Assembly: GCF_000513115.1 (NCBI RefSeq)
Contig: NZ_BAUU01000025.1
Coordinates: 1-64,000, forward strand
DNA length: 64,000 nucleotides
Reading direction: 5' to 3'
Source: Halalkalibacter hemicellulosilyticusJCM 9152
Lineage (GTDB): Bacteria; Bacillota; Bacilli; Bacillales; Bacillaceae_D
In this document: piece after piece, positions 26,451 through 35,985 of the stretch
Position numbering within the stretch: the first letter of the stretch is position 1
Layout of the letters: every line of letters starts with the position of its first letter
Program-made: the position numbers and the translations under genes
Notes under the pieces: model-generated
The model's database searches: none
Told to the model about the DNA's origin: nothing
The model's input: the letters and a program-made list of their open reading frames with translations, nothing else

Positions 26451-27629
26451 TTGAAGCGAGTTGGTTTCTTTCTCATTGTCGTACTTTTCGTTGTTACATG
26501 TTTCCCAGTTATGACCTTCGCTGAAGAAGAACCTTTTAATGAAGAAGGCTTTATTGAACGTCAAGTAGAGAACTTACAATTAGATGAAGTCATTCAATAT
26601 TGGGAGGAAATTTCAAGGGAATATGGGGGCTTTCTCCCCGAAAGTCAAAAAGGTTCCTTTATGGATTTTATAAAAGGAGACAAGCAATTTTCCTTTAAAG
26701 ACTGGGGCATTGGCTTTGTGAAATATTTACTTCATGAATTAGTCGTAAATGGAAAATTATTAGGGTCTCTTATTTTATTGACAGTCTTTTGTATGATCCT
26801 TCAATCTCTTCAAAATGCATTTGAAAAACAGGCCGTTAGTAAGGTTGCTTATGCCATTACGTATATGGTCTTAATGATCATTGCATTAAATAGCTTCCGA
26901 GTAGCGATTACGTATGCTACAGACGCCGTTAATTCAATGATTCATTTTATGATTGCTCTACTTCCGCTCATGCTTGCGATGATGGCGGCGATTGGTAATA
27001 TAACGACAGCAGCACTATTTCACCCATTAATTATTTTTCTCGTAAACATGAGTGGGTTATTTATTCAAAAAATAGTTCTACCACTGTTATTTTTGTCAGC
27101 CGTTTTAAGTATTGTTAGTACGTTAACAGATCACTACAAAGTGTCCAAGCTTGCTACGTTCTTACGAAATATAGCGGTCGGTTCATTAGGTATCTTTTTG
27201 ACCATTTTCCTTGGTGTTATTTCAGTTCAAGGAGCCGCTACGGCTGTTTCAGATGGTGTGACGGTAAGAACGGCTAAGTTTTTAGCAGGGAATCTAGTTC
27301 CGGTTGTAGGTAGGATGTTTACGGATGCTGCGGATACAGTCATGAGCGCCTCGTTATTATTAAAAAATACGATTGGACTAGCAGGGCTAGGAATTTTGCT
27401 CATGCTTTGTGCATTTCCGGCGATGAAGGTGCTTTCACTCGCGATTATTTTCAATTTATCAGCCGCTGTTTTACAACCACTTGGTGGTGGCCCTATTATC
27501 GAATGTCTATCGATTATTGGAAAAGCGGTTATGTTTGTTTTTGCTGCACTTGCCGTTGTATGTCTGATGTTCTTTTTGGCTATTACGATTATGATTGCGG
27601 CTGGAAATGTGTCGCTAATGATGAGGTGA
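26451..27629 (+). CDS. spoIIIAE: Stage III sporulation protein AE
   Basis: A 392-residue polytopic membrane protein with a cleavable signal (MKRVGFFLIVVLFVV...TFAEEEP), an extracytoplasmic domain of about 90 residues and then at least seven hydrophobic helices. The TTG at 26451 follows GAGGTG by seven bases and gives a proper signal peptide. The frame from 26436 does not have its own site. In most Bacillus spoIIIAF follows almost directly; here 203 bases with a family C repeat intervene. Confidence 0.93.
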   Translation: MKRVGFFLIVVLFVVTCFPVMTFAEEEPFNEEGFIERQVENLQLDEVIQYWEEISREYGGFLPESQKGSFMDFIKGDKQFSFKDWGIGFVKYLLHELVVNGKLLGSLILLTVFCMILQSLQNAFEKQAVSKVAYAITYMVLMIIALNSFRVAITYATDAVNSMIHFMIALLPLMLAMMAAIGNITTAALFHPLIIFLVNMSGLFIQKIVLPLLFLSAVLSIVSTLTDHYKVSKLATFLRNIAVGSLGIFLTIFLGVISVQGAATAVSDGVTVRTAKFLAGNLVPVVGRMFTDAADTVMSASLLLKNTIGLAGLGILLMLCAFPAMKVLSLAIIFNLSAAVLQPLGGGPIIECLSIIGKAVMFVFAALAVVCLMFFLAITIMIAAGNVSLMMR

Positions 27630-27634
27630 GGGAG

Positions 27635-27813
27635 GCCACTGAAAAAGGACAAATCAACTTTTTCAGTACCTTTGATTTGACAAGCAATGGCTTCATCTGT
27701 TGCTCAATTGATAAGAGAAATCCATTCGTATCATTCTTTTCAAATCAGGCAAAGGTTTCGCTCATTGGTTAAAGGGCACAAAAAAATTGAAAACCAAACT
27801 TTTTCAATGCCTT
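27635..27813 (+). repeat. Dispersed repeat family C, copy inside the spoIIIA operon
   Basis: The element starts with the hairpin ACTGAAAAAG/CTTTTTCAGT and ends with a stretch containing GAAAACCAAACTTTTTCA. Its middle (GATTTGACAAGCAATGGCTTCA, and GGTTTCGCTCATTG near the end) matches 62369-62550 in the same orientation and 58939-59113 inverted. It separates spoIIIAE from spoIIIAF. Confidence 0.85.
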
Positions 27814-27832
27814 AAGGGGAGGAGGGAGTGAA

Positions 27833-28495
27833 ATGGCAAGTTTAACAGGCTGGTTAACGACAATTATTCTCATTATTTTATTGGCGACGATTTTGGAGTT
27901 GATGCTACCAAACTCTCATATGCAACGTTATGTGAAGCTAGTGGTTGGACTATTATTATTAGTCGCTATGCTACAGCCACTATTATCCATTTTCACAGAA
28001 GATGTGGATGAATGGCTCGTTTCACTGTCTGTTCAGACAGATGAAACAGAAAAAGTCGTCCAAGAGGCAATAAATTTGCAAAAAAAAGAGATAGAGTTGG
28101 GACAACGTGCATATATTTCTGAACAGATGGCTGTCCAATTGGAGAATCAAGTAAAAGACGAATTGCGAGAGGGATATGATTTGGAAATAGCGAGAGTAGA
28201 AGTTGAACTGCTGTGGGAGGGTGAGCTCGAAACGATTCAAGATGCCATTGATTCATTAGAAGTCATCCATACATTCGTTTATACAGAGCTAGAAGAGGAA
28301 CAGTCTGAATCTGACGCTAGCGTTGAGGCTGTTCAACCGATTCGCATTGATATTTCCGAATCGAATCGAAACGAGGATGACGAGCAACAAGAGTTTGAAT
28401 CATTAGCAGATGTTCAGCAATTTCTTGCTCACAATTGGAATGTGCCAAAAGAAAAGATTCAAGTCGCGTGGGAAGGGGGGAAACAAGCAAAGTGA
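27833..28495 (+). CDS. spoIIIAF: Stage III sporulation protein AF
   Basis: A 220-residue protein with two N-terminal transmembrane helices (WLTTIILIILLATILELML and VKLVVGLLLLVAMLQPLL) and a mostly acidic extracytoplasmic domain. The domain belongs to the ring-forming type shared with secretion systems. GGGGAGGAGGG precedes the ATG. It overlaps spoIIIAG by four bases (GTGA). Confidence 0.92.
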   Translation: MASLTGWLTTIILIILLATILELMLPNSHMQRYVKLVVGLLLLVAMLQPLLSIFTEDVDEWLVSLSVQTDETEKVVQEAINLQKKEIELGQRAYISEQMAVQLENQVKDELREGYDLEIARVEVELLWEGELETIQDAIDSLEVIHTFVYTELEEEQSESDASVEAVQPIRIDISESNRNEDDEQQEFESLADVQQFLAHNWNVPKEKIQVAWEGGKQAK

Positions 28496-29160
28496 AGCAG
28501 AATGAAGAAAAGGATCAGAAGTGGCTCCAATCATTAATGAAAAAATCTAATAATGGAAAAAATCGACGTCTCCCTCTCCATTATCTTGTCCTTCTTGGCT
28601 GCTTAGGAGTTGCCCTAATGATTATGGGGAATCTTCTGTCTGATCAAAATGAAACGGATCAATCTTTGCCTGTTTATAACGAAAGTGAGGATGTAGACGA
28701 GGTTGAAGAAGCCTTTAAACGGGACAGGTCAGCAGAACCTAATTCGATGGAAGACTATGAAATGCGTTATGAAAATCAATTAAAAGAGTTATTGGAACAA
28801 ATGATTGGACTGTCTGATGTTTCGGTTATGGTGAATTTAGCTGAGACAGAACGATCTGTCTATGAAAGGGACAGTGTCACGAAAGAACAACTGACAGATG
28901 AAACGGATCGAGAAGGTGGAAAGAGAACGGTTGATGATCGCACGAGAGAAGAACAAGTTGTCATTATTCGAGAAGGTGATAAGGAAGTTCCAATCCTTAT
29001 TCATAAAGAAAAACCAGAAGTAAGAGGGGTGCTCGTTGTTGCACAAGGTGTTGAAAATGCGAATTCGAAGAGTCAAGTGATTGAAGCTGTGAGTCGTGTA
29101 TTAGATGTTCCATCACATCGCATTTCGGTTATGCCGAAAAAAACTAAGGAGGGTTCTTAA
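28492..29160 (+). CDS. spoIIIAG: Stage III sporulation protein AG
   Basis: A 222-residue protein: basic N-terminus, one transmembrane helix (about residues 25-45) and an extracytoplasmic ring-building domain with YENQLKELLEQMIGLSDVSVMVNL and PEVRGVLVVAQG. In B. subtilis SpoIIIAG forms a large ring in the intermembrane space. The GTG at 28492 overlaps the previous stop and follows GGAAGGGGGG. Confidence 0.94.
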   Translation: MKQNEEKDQKWLQSLMKKSNNGKNRRLPLHYLVLLGCLGVALMIMGNLLSDQNETDQSLPVYNESEDVDEVEEAFKRDRSAEPNSMEDYEMRYENQLKELLEQMIGLSDVSVMVNLAETERSVYERDSVTKEQLTDETDREGGKRTVDDRTREEQVVIIREGDKEVPILIHKEKPEVRGVLVVAQGVENANSKSQVIEAVSRVLDVPSHRISVMPKKTKEGS

Positions 29161-29810
29161 TGGTCTTGAAAAAACAAACAGTTTGGTTATTAACAATGCT
29201 TAGCTTAATTATTGTCTTATCAGTGTATTATGTCATCCCAACGGATCCAGCGCAAAATGATTTCGCTTATTCTGATGAGGATCTTGAAGGGGATGAACTG
29301 CAAGATGGTGATGAGAATGAAATTAGGGATCAAGAAGATTTAGAACTAGAAAGTGATGACGTGAATGCCGTATTAGGCAATATCGCTGATGAGTTAGATG
29401 TAGCAATAGAAGAAGGAGAATATGGAGAGATTTCAACAATTTCAACGAATGAAGCATTTACGACGATTCGCATGGAAGTACAGGCAAATCGAGATCGATT
29501 AAAAGAAGAATACACAAGAATTCGTGCTTCAGAAGAGGCTACAGCAGAGGAAAAAGCTGATGCACATCAATTAGAAGCTGATCTGCACCAACTTCAAAAT
29601 GATGAAGTCATTTTAGAACAACTCATTTTGGCAAAAGGGTTTGATGATGCACTTGTTTTGGCTGATCAGGAGCAGGTTAGAGTCCTTGTACAATCAGAGG
29701 ATCTTTCTCGTGAGCAAGCAAATGAATTACTACAATTAACGATTTCACAATTGAACCTTAATTTAGATGAAACAAGTATTGCGGTGGGACATACAGGCAT
29801 GAATAAGTAA
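29160..29810 (+). CDS. spoIIIAH: Stage III sporulation protein AH
   Basis: A 216-residue protein with one N-terminal transmembrane helix, a very acidic linker (about residues 38-75) and a C-terminal YscJ/FliF-like ring domain ending near VGHTGMNK. SpoIIIAH binds forespore SpoIIQ and clamps the two engulfment membranes. The start shares a base with the spoIIIAG stop (TAATG). The acidic linker is heavy in Asp and Glu. Confidence 0.95.
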   Translation: MVLKKQTVWLLTMLSLIIVLSVYYVIPTDPAQNDFAYSDEDLEGDELQDGDENEIRDQEDLELESDDVNAVLGNIADELDVAIEEGEYGEISTISTNEAFTTIRMEVQANRDRLKEEYTRIRASEEATAEEKADAHQLEADLHQLQNDEVILEQLILAKGFDDALVLADQEQVRVLVQSEDLSREQANELLQLTISQLNLNLDETSIAVGHTGMNK

Positions 29811-29863
29811 TGATGAAATGTATAAAATGCAGAAGAGGCTGGGACAAAACCTTCCTCTGAAAT

Positions 29864-29917
29864 GAAAAGCCGGTTGAAATTTTATTTGTCGTAAATTTCA
29901 CCGGCTTTCATTTTTGG
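29864..29917 (+). terminator. Terminator of the spoIIIA operon
   Basis: AAAAGCCGGTTGAAATTT and AAATTTCACCGGCTTT pair almost perfectly about 55 bases after spoIIIAH and are followed by CATTTTTG. Confidence 0.8.
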
Positions 29918-29969
29918 GGGTCTCTTTTGCGTTTTTTTTACGGAAATATGTTTCTAGTAACTTAAAAGG

Positions 29970-30089
29970 AGTAATGGCTCCGCTCGTAGCGCCTTTCTAT
30001 GAAAAAAACACTCATTGCAAGGCTTTCAAAATCGGGTGACGGCTCCGCACAACGCTAATAAGAAAAGACGCTATCGTGTTTTTCTTATC
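29970..30089 (+). repeat. Dispersed repeat family A, divergent copy
   Basis: The right half is well kept (TGACGGCTCCGCACAACGC, then the end hairpin AAGAAAAGACGC-TATC-GTGTTTTTCTT). The left half is diverged (AATGGCTCCGCTCGTAGCG). It lies between the spoIIIA terminator and the next promoter. Confidence 0.7.
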
Positions 30090-30094
30090 AAAAG

Positions 30095-30123
30095 GTGACT
30101 GATGGTACGTTCTTTGATATAAT
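30095..30123 (+). promoter_or_regulatory. Sigma-A-like promoter upstream of the gene at 30158
   Basis: GTGACT (30095-30100) and TATAAT (30118-30123) are 17 bases apart, directly downstream of the family A repeat. It separates accB-side genes from the sporulation operon. Confidence 0.65.
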
Positions 30124-30157
30124 ACGCAAAGATCATATAATGAGGAGCGATTATGAA

Positions 30158-30520
30158 ATGGAATGGAATGATTTAACTGAAGGAGCGAAAGCCGTACTTG
30201 AGCAAACGCGTAATATGAAAAATGATCACATCCAAATTGTTGAATTTGAAATTGGTTTTGAACAGCAAATTGAAGATGAGGATGAAGGTACATATAAAGT
30301 GTCAATTCAAGAGGACGATTATCAAAGTTTAAAGAAATATACGCAAGAAAATGAGTACGGAGATAAATATCACATGGCGCGAAATAAAGATATAGTCAAA
30401 ATCATTTTACTTGAGGATGGCAAGATTCCTGAGAACTTATCAGAGTTCCCTGTATTTCGTCAATATAAAAAAGACTATACACCTCGTACAACAGAAGTAG
30501 AGGTTAATGAGGAAGATTAA
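30158..30520 (+). CDS. Hypothetical protein between spoIIIAH and accB
   Basis: I do not recognise this 120-residue acidic protein. It has no signal peptide, membrane segment or Cys. It appears to have a helical N-terminus (MEWNDLTEGAKAVLEQTR), then alternating strands such as DHIQIVEFEIGF and DIVKIILLEDG, and an acidic end. The ATG at 30158 follows GAGGAG by ten bases. In B. subtilis spoIIIAH is followed directly by accB, so this gene is an addition. It has its own promoter, and no terminator is clear before accB. A small cytosolic alpha/beta protein is all that can be said. Confidence 0.7.
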   Translation: MEWNDLTEGAKAVLEQTRNMKNDHIQIVEFEIGFEQQIEDEDEGTYKVSIQEDDYQSLKKYTQENEYGDKYHMARNKDIVKIILLEDGKIPENLSEFPVFRQYKKDYTPRTTEVEVNEED

Positions 30521-30624
30521 AATAACAATTGATTTGATAGGCAGGTTTTTCTAACAGGCTTGTCGAATAAATTGAAATATATAAAAAGTTGCGTTCTGCA
30601 TGGGAAGAAGAAGGAGTGTATACA

Positions 30625-31116
30625 ATGTTAACAGTAAATGAATTAAAAGATTTAATTAAAGCATTGGACGATTCAAATATCGACGAATTGAAATTCGAAC
30701 AGGAAGGCTCCAAGCTTGTGTTAAAGAAGCAAAGAGAACTACAAGTAGTCGAACAAGCTCCAGTTGCTGTTCAGCAAACTCAGGCACCAGTTGCACAGTC
30801 AGCACCTACACAGGCGACTTCAACTCCGCAAAGTTCGCAAGGAGAAGAAGCGCCAGCGCCAGCAACAAATGCTAACTTACATACGATTACATCACCAATG
30901 GTAGGGACCTTTTATTCGGCTCCTTCACCTGACTCAGACCCTTATGTACAAATAGGAGATCAAGTGCAAGCAAACTCAGTTGTTTGTATCGTTGAAGCAA
31001 TGAAATTAATGAACGAAATTGAAGCAGAAGTAAGTGGGAAGGTTGTTGAAATCCTAGCTGAAAATGGTGAGCTTGTTGAATACGGCCAACCATTATTCGT
31101 AGTCGAGCCTGCTTAG
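30625..31116 (+). CDS. accB: Biotin carboxyl carrier protein of acetyl-CoA carboxylase
   Basis: A 163-residue carrier with an N-terminal helical domain, a flexible Pro/Ala/Gln/Thr-rich linker (about residues 50-85) and a C-terminal biotinyl domain with the biotin lysine in [12 protein letters not shown]. It brings CO2 from AccC to the transferase for malonyl-CoA synthesis. AAGGAGTG precedes the ATG at 30625. It is followed 17 bases later by accC. Confidence 0.96.
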   Translation: MLTVNELKDLIKALDDSNIDELKFEQEGSKLVLKKQRELQVVEQAPVAVQQTQAPVAQSAPTQATSTPQSSQGEEAPAPATNANLHTITSPMVGTFYSAPSPDSDPYVQIGDQVQANSVVCIVEAMKLMNEIEAEVSGKVVEILAENGELVEYGQPLFVVEPA

Positions 31117-31133
31117 TATAGGAGAGAGAACAG

Positions 31134-32504
31134 ATGATTAAAAAAGTTTTAATTGCCAATCGAGGGGAGATTGCGGTAAGAATCATCCGCGCTTGTCGGG
31201 AAATGAATATTGAAACAGTCGCTGTTTATTCGGAAGCGGATAAAGATTCGTTACACGTACGATTAGCAGATGAGGCTTATTGTATTGGTCCGACCGCATC
31301 GAATCAAAGCTATTTGAATGTAACGAATATTATGAGTGTTGCGACGTTAACGGAAACAGATGCGATTCATCCTGGTTATGGGTTTTTAGCTGAAAATGCT
31401 GATTTTGCTGAAATTTGTGCAGCGTGTAATATTACATTTATAGGTCCAAGTCCCAATGCGATTAGCCAAATGGGAACAAAAGATGTTGCACGTAAGACTA
31501 TGGAAAAAGCTGGTGTTCCGATTGTTCCTGGTTCAAATGGAATTGTTGAAACTGTTGAAGACGGCTTAAAGGTTGCAAATGAGATCGGCTTCCCTGTTAT
31601 TATTAAAGCAACTGCTGGTGGTGGCGGTAAAGGAATTCGCGTTGCCCGTACACCTGAAGAATTAAAAAAAGGAATGAACATCACTCAGCAGGAAGCGGCT
31701 ACTAACTTTGGTAATCCAGGTATTTATATTGAAAAATACATTGAGGATTTTCGTCATGTTGAAATTCAAGTATTAGCTGATTTACATGGTAATACGATTC
31801 ATTTAGGAGAGCGTGATTGTAGTATTCAACGTAGGCTACAGAAGTTACTTGAAGAAACACCGTCGCCAGCTATTTCCGAAAGTAAAAGGAAGGAAATGGG
31901 GGAAGCTGCAGTGAACGCAGCTAAGGCTGTTCAATATGCGGGGGCAGGAACGGTTGAATTTATTTATGACCATAATAGTGGTGAATTTTATTTTATGGAA
32001 ATGAATACACGTATTCAAGTTGAGCACCCGGTTACAGAGATGGTAACAGGAATTGATTTAATTAAGGAGCAAATCCGGGTTGCGAGTGGTGAACAATTAA
32101 CGTATAAGCAAGAGGATGTTACATTCCAAGGCTGGTCGATTGAATGTCGGATTAATGCAGAAAACCCGGCAAAGAACTTCATGCCTGCACCTGGTCGAAT
32201 TAACCAATATTTAGCTCCAGGTGGACTTGGGGTACGTGTTGATTCTGCTGCTTACCCTGATTATATGATTACTCCTTATTATGATTCAATGATTGCGAAA
32301 GTTATTACACATGGTGCAACGAGAGAAGAGGCCATTGCAAAAATGATTCGTGCTTTAGAAGAATTCGAAGTTGAAGGTCCTGGTGTTGAAACGACTATTC
32401 CTTTCCATTTACGATTACTTCAGCATGAGACGTTTGTTTCGGGGCACTTTAATACTAAATTTCTAGAAGAGCATGATGTCATGGCTATTTCATTAAATAA
32501 ATAG
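31134..32504 (+). CDS. accC: Biotin carboxylase subunit of acetyl-CoA carboxylase
   Basis: A 456-residue ATP-grasp enzyme that carboxylates the biotin of AccB. It starts [17 protein letters not shown] and has the glycine-rich lid [11 protein letters not shown], the RDCSIQRR segment, [14 protein letters not shown] with catalytic Glu and Arg, and the C-terminal biotin carboxylase domain. Its length is normal. It forms an operon with accB and probably yqhY. Confidence 0.97.
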   Translation: MIKKVLIANRGEIAVRIIRACREMNIETVAVYSEADKDSLHVRLADEAYCIGPTASNQSYLNVTNIMSVATLTETDAIHPGYGFLAENADFAEICAACNITFIGPSPNAISQMGTKDVARKTMEKAGVPIVPGSNGIVETVEDGLKVANEIGFPVIIKATAGGGGKGIRVARTPEELKKGMNITQQEAATNFGNPGIYIEKYIEDFRHVEIQVLADLHGNTIHLGERDCSIQRRLQKLLEETPSPAISESKRKEMGEAAVNAAKAVQYAGAGTVEFIYDHNSGEFYFMEMNTRIQVEHPVTEMVTGIDLIKEQIRVASGEQLTYKQEDVTFQGWSIECRINAENPAKNFMPAPGRINQYLAPGGLGVRVDSAAYPDYMITPYYDSMIAKVITHGATREEAIAKMIRALEEFEVEGPGVETTIPFHLRLLQHETFVSGHFNTKFLEEHDVMAISLNK

Positions 32505-32515
32505 GAGGGAAGAAT

Positions 32516-32914
32516 ATGAATGAAAACCCTAGTTTGGAATTAGAAGAGCAAAAATCAGAGCTTGGTAAAGTTGAAATTTCTCCTGAGGTGATTGAGGTCA
32601 TTGCTGGAATCGCTGCTTCTGAGGTAGATGGTGTAGCAACGATGCGAGGGAATTTTGCTACAGATGTAGCTGAAAAGCTAGGCCGAAAGAACCATGGTAA
32701 AGGGGTTAAGGTAGATCTCGAAGAAGAAGGAATTACAATCGATGTATCGGTCGTCATTACATATGGTGTATCTGTCCCTGATGTGGCGAACTTGATTCAG
32801 TCGAATGTGAAGCAAGCACTTCAAACGATGACAGCGATTGATATTCAGGCTGTTAATGTACATGTTGTCGGTGTGCAGTTTGAAACGGTTGAACCTAACC
32901 AAGACGAGCTATAA
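32516..32914 (+). CDS. yqhY: Asp23/Gls24 family protein YqhY
   Basis: A 132-residue DUF322 protein with the family core EVIEVIAGIAASEVDGVATM and a C-terminal VNVHVVGVQFE. It follows accBC as in B. subtilis, where it has been linked to control of acetyl-CoA carboxylase activity. It has no membrane anchor. AGGAGGGAAG precedes the ATG. Confidence 0.9.
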   Translation: MNENPSLELEEQKSELGKVEISPEVIEVIAGIAASEVDGVATMRGNFATDVAEKLGRKNHGKGVKVDLEEEGITIDVSVVITYGVSVPDVANLIQSNVKQALQTMTAIDIQAVNVHVVGVQFETVEPNQDEL

Positions 32915-32929
32915 TAGAAGTAGAAGTAG

Positions 32930-32965
32930 GACAGCCTTGAAGATTACTTAAGGCTGTCTTCTTTC
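32930..32965 (+). terminator. Terminator after yqhY
   Basis: GACAGCCTT pairs with AAGGCTGTC and is followed by TTCTTTC. It separates the acc operon from nusB. Confidence 0.7.
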
Positions 32966-33054
32966 GTGGTTTCATTGGAACGAAATATATAGGGAATAGT
33001 GGTCTAATTACTACATGTTCATCAATGGTTAAAATAACCGACAGCTAAAAGACG

Positions 33055-33084
33055 TTGTTCTTCGAAAAGAAAACATGGTATGCT
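33055..33084 (+). promoter_or_regulatory. Probable nusB promoter
   Basis: TTGTTC (33055-33060) and TATGCT (33079-33084) are 18 bases apart, with a TGG just before the -10. The nusB start follows about 45 bases later. Confidence 0.5.
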
Positions 33085-33129
33085 ATCAACATAACAAACT
33101 GCAAGTTTACGGTAAAAGGAGTCAAACAA

Positions 33130-33528
33130 ATGAATCGAAGAGTAGCAAGGTTACGAGCAGCACAAGCTTTGTACCAAATGGATCTAGCAAAAAGTGATAC
33201 GGACCAAGCAATTGAAAGCGTTGTGGGTGAAGAAGAAAGACCAAGTGAATTTTTTCTTGAGCTTGTGAATGGGACAAGTACACAAATTGCTAAGATTGAT
33301 GAGATTATTATGAACAGCTTACAAGGCTGGACCATTAGTCGAATGGGGCTCGTCGATCGTGCTATTGTACGGATGATGGTATATGAAATGAAATACATAG
33401 ATGATATTCCTGTCAATGTGACATTGAATGAAGGAATTGAACTTGCGAAAGCATTTGGAGGAGACGAGTCAGGGAAATTTGTGAATGGTGTCCTTTCCAA
33501 AGCGCTTGAAACGATTAAGGGGGAGTAA
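33130..33528 (+). CDS. nusB: Transcription antitermination factor NusB
   Basis: A 132-residue all-helical protein with the RNA-binding N-terminus MNRRVARLRAAQALYQMDL and the signature NVTLNEGIELAKAFGGDESGKFVNGVL (split across residues about 95-121). With NusE it binds boxA in rRNA leaders. The ATG at 33130 follows AAAGGAGT. It abuts folD directly. Confidence 0.95.
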   Translation: MNRRVARLRAAQALYQMDLAKSDTDQAIESVVGEEERPSEFFLELVNGTSTQIAKIDEIIMNSLQGWTISRMGLVDRAIVRMMVYEMKYIDDIPVNVTLNEGIELAKAFGGDESGKFVNGVLSKALETIKGE

Positions 33529-34377
33529 ATGATGACTGCACAACTATTAAGCGGAAAAGAGTTAGCTACTAAAAAAAGGGAACAAATGAAGGAGAAAGTT
33601 AAAGATTTAGTTGAACAACATGTAACTCCAGGACTAGCGGTTATTCTAATTGGTGAAAATCCAGCATCGCAAACGTATGTAAGGGCAAAACAAAAAGCCT
33701 GTGCTGATGTAGGGATTTATTCTAGACTTATTGAACGTCCTGAAAGTATTTCTGAGGAAGAACTACTACAAGAGATCGATCAACTTAACGATGACCCAGC
33801 TATTGATGGAATTCTGGTCCAATTACCATTACCTAATCATATTACAGAGCAGGCTGTCATTGAAAGGATTGCTCCAGAAAAGGATGTCGACGGGTTTCAT
33901 CCAATTAGTATTGGGAAAATGATGACAGGTGAGGAAACGTTTTTGCCTTGTACTCCTTATGGTGTCGTAGAGATGCTGAAAGAGGCTAAATTACCACTTG
34001 AGGGTCAGCATGTTGTTGTTATTGGGCGTAGCAACATTGTTGGAAAGCCTGTCGGCCAATTACTATTAAATGAGAATGCGACCGTTACATATTGCCATTC
34101 ACGTACGAAGGATATGAGAGGGTTAACAACTCAAGCAGATATTCTAATTGTTGCTGTTGGTCGTCCAAAATTTATTAAAGTTGATGATGTTAAAGATGGG
34201 GCGATTGTCGTAGATGTCGGTATAAATCGAGTAGATGGTAAATTATGTGGGGACGTTGATTTTGATGACGTGAAGGAAAAGGCTTCTTACCTTACACCAG
34301 TACCAGGTGGAGTAGGGCCGATGACGATAACAATGCTCTTAGAAAATACGATCCAATCCGCACAACAGCGAAAATAG
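33529..34377 (+). CDS. folD: Bifunctional methylenetetrahydrofolate dehydrogenase/cyclohydrolase
   Basis: A 282-residue enzyme interconverting one-carbon folates. Motifs: SQTYVRAKQKAC with the catalytic Lys, DGILVQLPLP, PEKDVDGFHP, GRSNIVGKPVGQLL for NADP, and the C-terminal TPVPGGVGPMTI. GGGGGAG precedes tandem ATGs, so the start may be 33529 or 33532. It lies in the nusB-folD-xseA-xseB-ispA operon. Confidence 0.96.
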   Translation: MMTAQLLSGKELATKKREQMKEKVKDLVEQHVTPGLAVILIGENPASQTYVRAKQKACADVGIYSRLIERPESISEEELLQEIDQLNDDPAIDGILVQLPLPNHITEQAVIERIAPEKDVDGFHPISIGKMMTGEETFLPCTPYGVVEMLKEAKLPLEGQHVVVIGRSNIVGKPVGQLLLNENATVTYCHSRTKDMRGLTTQADILIVAVGRPKFIKVDDVKDGAIVVDVGINRVDGKLCGDVDFDDVKEKASYLTPVPGGVGPMTITMLLENTIQSAQQRK

Positions 34378-34385
34378 GTGAACGC

Positions 34386-35765
34386 ATGTCCGCTGAATCC
34401 ATTTATACGATTACGGAATTAACACGATACATCAAAAATCAATTTGAATATGATCCTGTTTTACAAAGTGTGTGGCTCAGAGGAGAGCTCTCAAATGTGA
34501 AACGACATAGCCGTGGACATTTATACTTTACGGTCAAGGATGAAAATTCTCGTGTGCAAGCTGTCATGTTTGCTGGACATAACCGCTTTCTTACCTTTAA
34601 ACCAGAAAGTGGAATGAATGTATTAATCCGAGGTGAAATCAATGTATATGAGCCTTATGGACAATACCAGCTATATGCTAAGGAAATGCAACCTGATGGA
34701 GTAGGGAGTCTATTCCTTGCATATGAGGAACTGAAGAAGCTGTTAGAACGGGAAGGGTTATTTGCTGAATCAAGAAAGAAGGGATTACCACGATTTCCAA
34801 ATCGAATTGCCGTAATAACCTCACCAACAGGGGCTGCTATTCGTGATATTGTGACGACTTTAAAGCGACGTTATCCGCTTGCGCAAATAACGTTATTACC
34901 AGTTCTCGTTCAAGGTGATCAAGCTCCTACCTCGATTAAGAATGCGATTGAACGAGTCGATAAAGCTAATTGCTTTGATGTGTTAATAGTAGGGCGTGGA
35001 GGAGGATCGATAGAAGAACTGTGGGCATTTAATGATGAAGGAGTGGCAAGGGCAATTGCTTCTGCTCAAGTGCCAATTATTTCGGCAGTCGGTCATGAAA
35101 CGGATTATACGATTAGTGACTTTGTAGCTGATCTTCGCGCTCCTACCCCTACTGGGGCAGCTGAGCTTGCCGTACCAGATGTAAATGAGTTAAATCGCTA
35201 TGTGAAAAGCTTATCAACTCGACTGTTCCAACGAATGAACGATACCATTTCCCGGGAAAGATCTCGTCATGAGCGTTTAATTCATTCATATGCTTTTCGC
35301 TATCCTGAACAGTTAGTTAAACAAAAGGAGCAGCAGCTTGATGTTGCTTTGGATAAGTTGAAAAGGGGAATGTCAGTACGGTTGTATGAGCAAGGGCATA
35401 TACTAGATAAGCTCGATCAAAGGCTACTTTCTGCCCACCCAGAGCGAAAATTAGAAAAGGCGATACAGGAGCAGAAGGTATTAAAAGGTCGTTTGACAGC
35501 ATCGATCATTGAACTGTTAAAGAGTAAACGAATCCCTTTTGAACAGAAAATAAATGAATTACATCTTTTAAGTCCGTTAAGGTTAATGGAACGTGGGTAT
35601 AACTTAGCCTATGACGAAAGGAACTCAATAATTAAAACGGTTAAAAGCATTAAAAAAGGTTCGGCATTAAACGTCCGTTTAAAGGATGGGTATGTTCATT
35701 GTCAAGTCGTAAAGGTGAGTTCGTTAGTAGAGGAGGAAAAGAGCAATGTCAGAGAAAAAGGATAA
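34386..35765 (+). CDS. xseA: Exodeoxyribonuclease VII large subunit
   Basis: A 459-residue nuclease subunit. An N-terminal OB-fold ([20 protein letters not shown]) binds single-stranded DNA, and the catalytic domain has [26 protein letters not shown] and [14 protein letters not shown] coiled-coil region follows before the C-terminal segment. It overlaps xseB by 20 bases, so the subunits are co-translated. Confidence 0.96.
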   Translation: MSAESIYTITELTRYIKNQFEYDPVLQSVWLRGELSNVKRHSRGHLYFTVKDENSRVQAVMFAGHNRFLTFKPESGMNVLIRGEINVYEPYGQYQLYAKEMQPDGVGSLFLAYEELKKLLEREGLFAESRKKGLPRFPNRIAVITSPTGAAIRDIVTTLKRRYPLAQITLLPVLVQGDQAPTSIKNAIERVDKANCFDVLIVGRGGGSIEELWAFNDEGVARAIASAQVPIISAVGHETDYTISDFVADLRAPTPTGAAELAVPDVNELNRYVKSLSTRLFQRMNDTISRERSRHERLIHSYAFRYPEQLVKQKEQQLDVALDKLKRGMSVRLYEQGHILDKLDQRLLSAHPERKLEKAIQEQKVLKGRLTASIIELLKSKRIPFEQKINELHLLSPLRLMERGYNLAYDERNSIIKTVKSIKKGSALNVRLKDGYVHCQVVKVSSLVEEEKSNVREKG

Positions 35766-35985
35766 AACATTTGAAGAAGCGATGTCTGAACTAGAAGTAG
35801 TTGTTGAGAAGCTTGAGCAAGGTGACGTACCTTTGGAGGAAGCGATTGCAATGTTTCAAGAGGGGATGACCTTGTCAAAGTTTTGTCATGAAAAGCTTGA
35901 AAAGGTTGAAAAACAAATGGATCAGATTTTACATGAGGATGGTGAGGTCGAAGTACTCGCCTTTCAGGAGGACGAATCATCGTGA
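35746..35985 (+). CDS. xseB: Exodeoxyribonuclease VII small subunit
   Basis: A 79-residue helical protein with the family core [20 protein letters not shown] and [13 protein letters not shown]. It binds several copies to XseA. AGGAGG within xseA precedes the ATG. It overlaps ispA by four bases. Confidence 0.95.
   Translation: MSEKKDKTFEEAMSELEVVVEKLEQGDVPLEEAIAMFQEGMTLSKFCHEKLEKVEKQMDQILHEDGEVEVLAFQEDESS

Noticed and set aside
27407-27772. 121-codon frame crossing the spoIIIAE end into the repeat
   Set aside because: It overlaps spoIIIAE out of frame and continues into a noncoding repeat; composition is unlike a protein.
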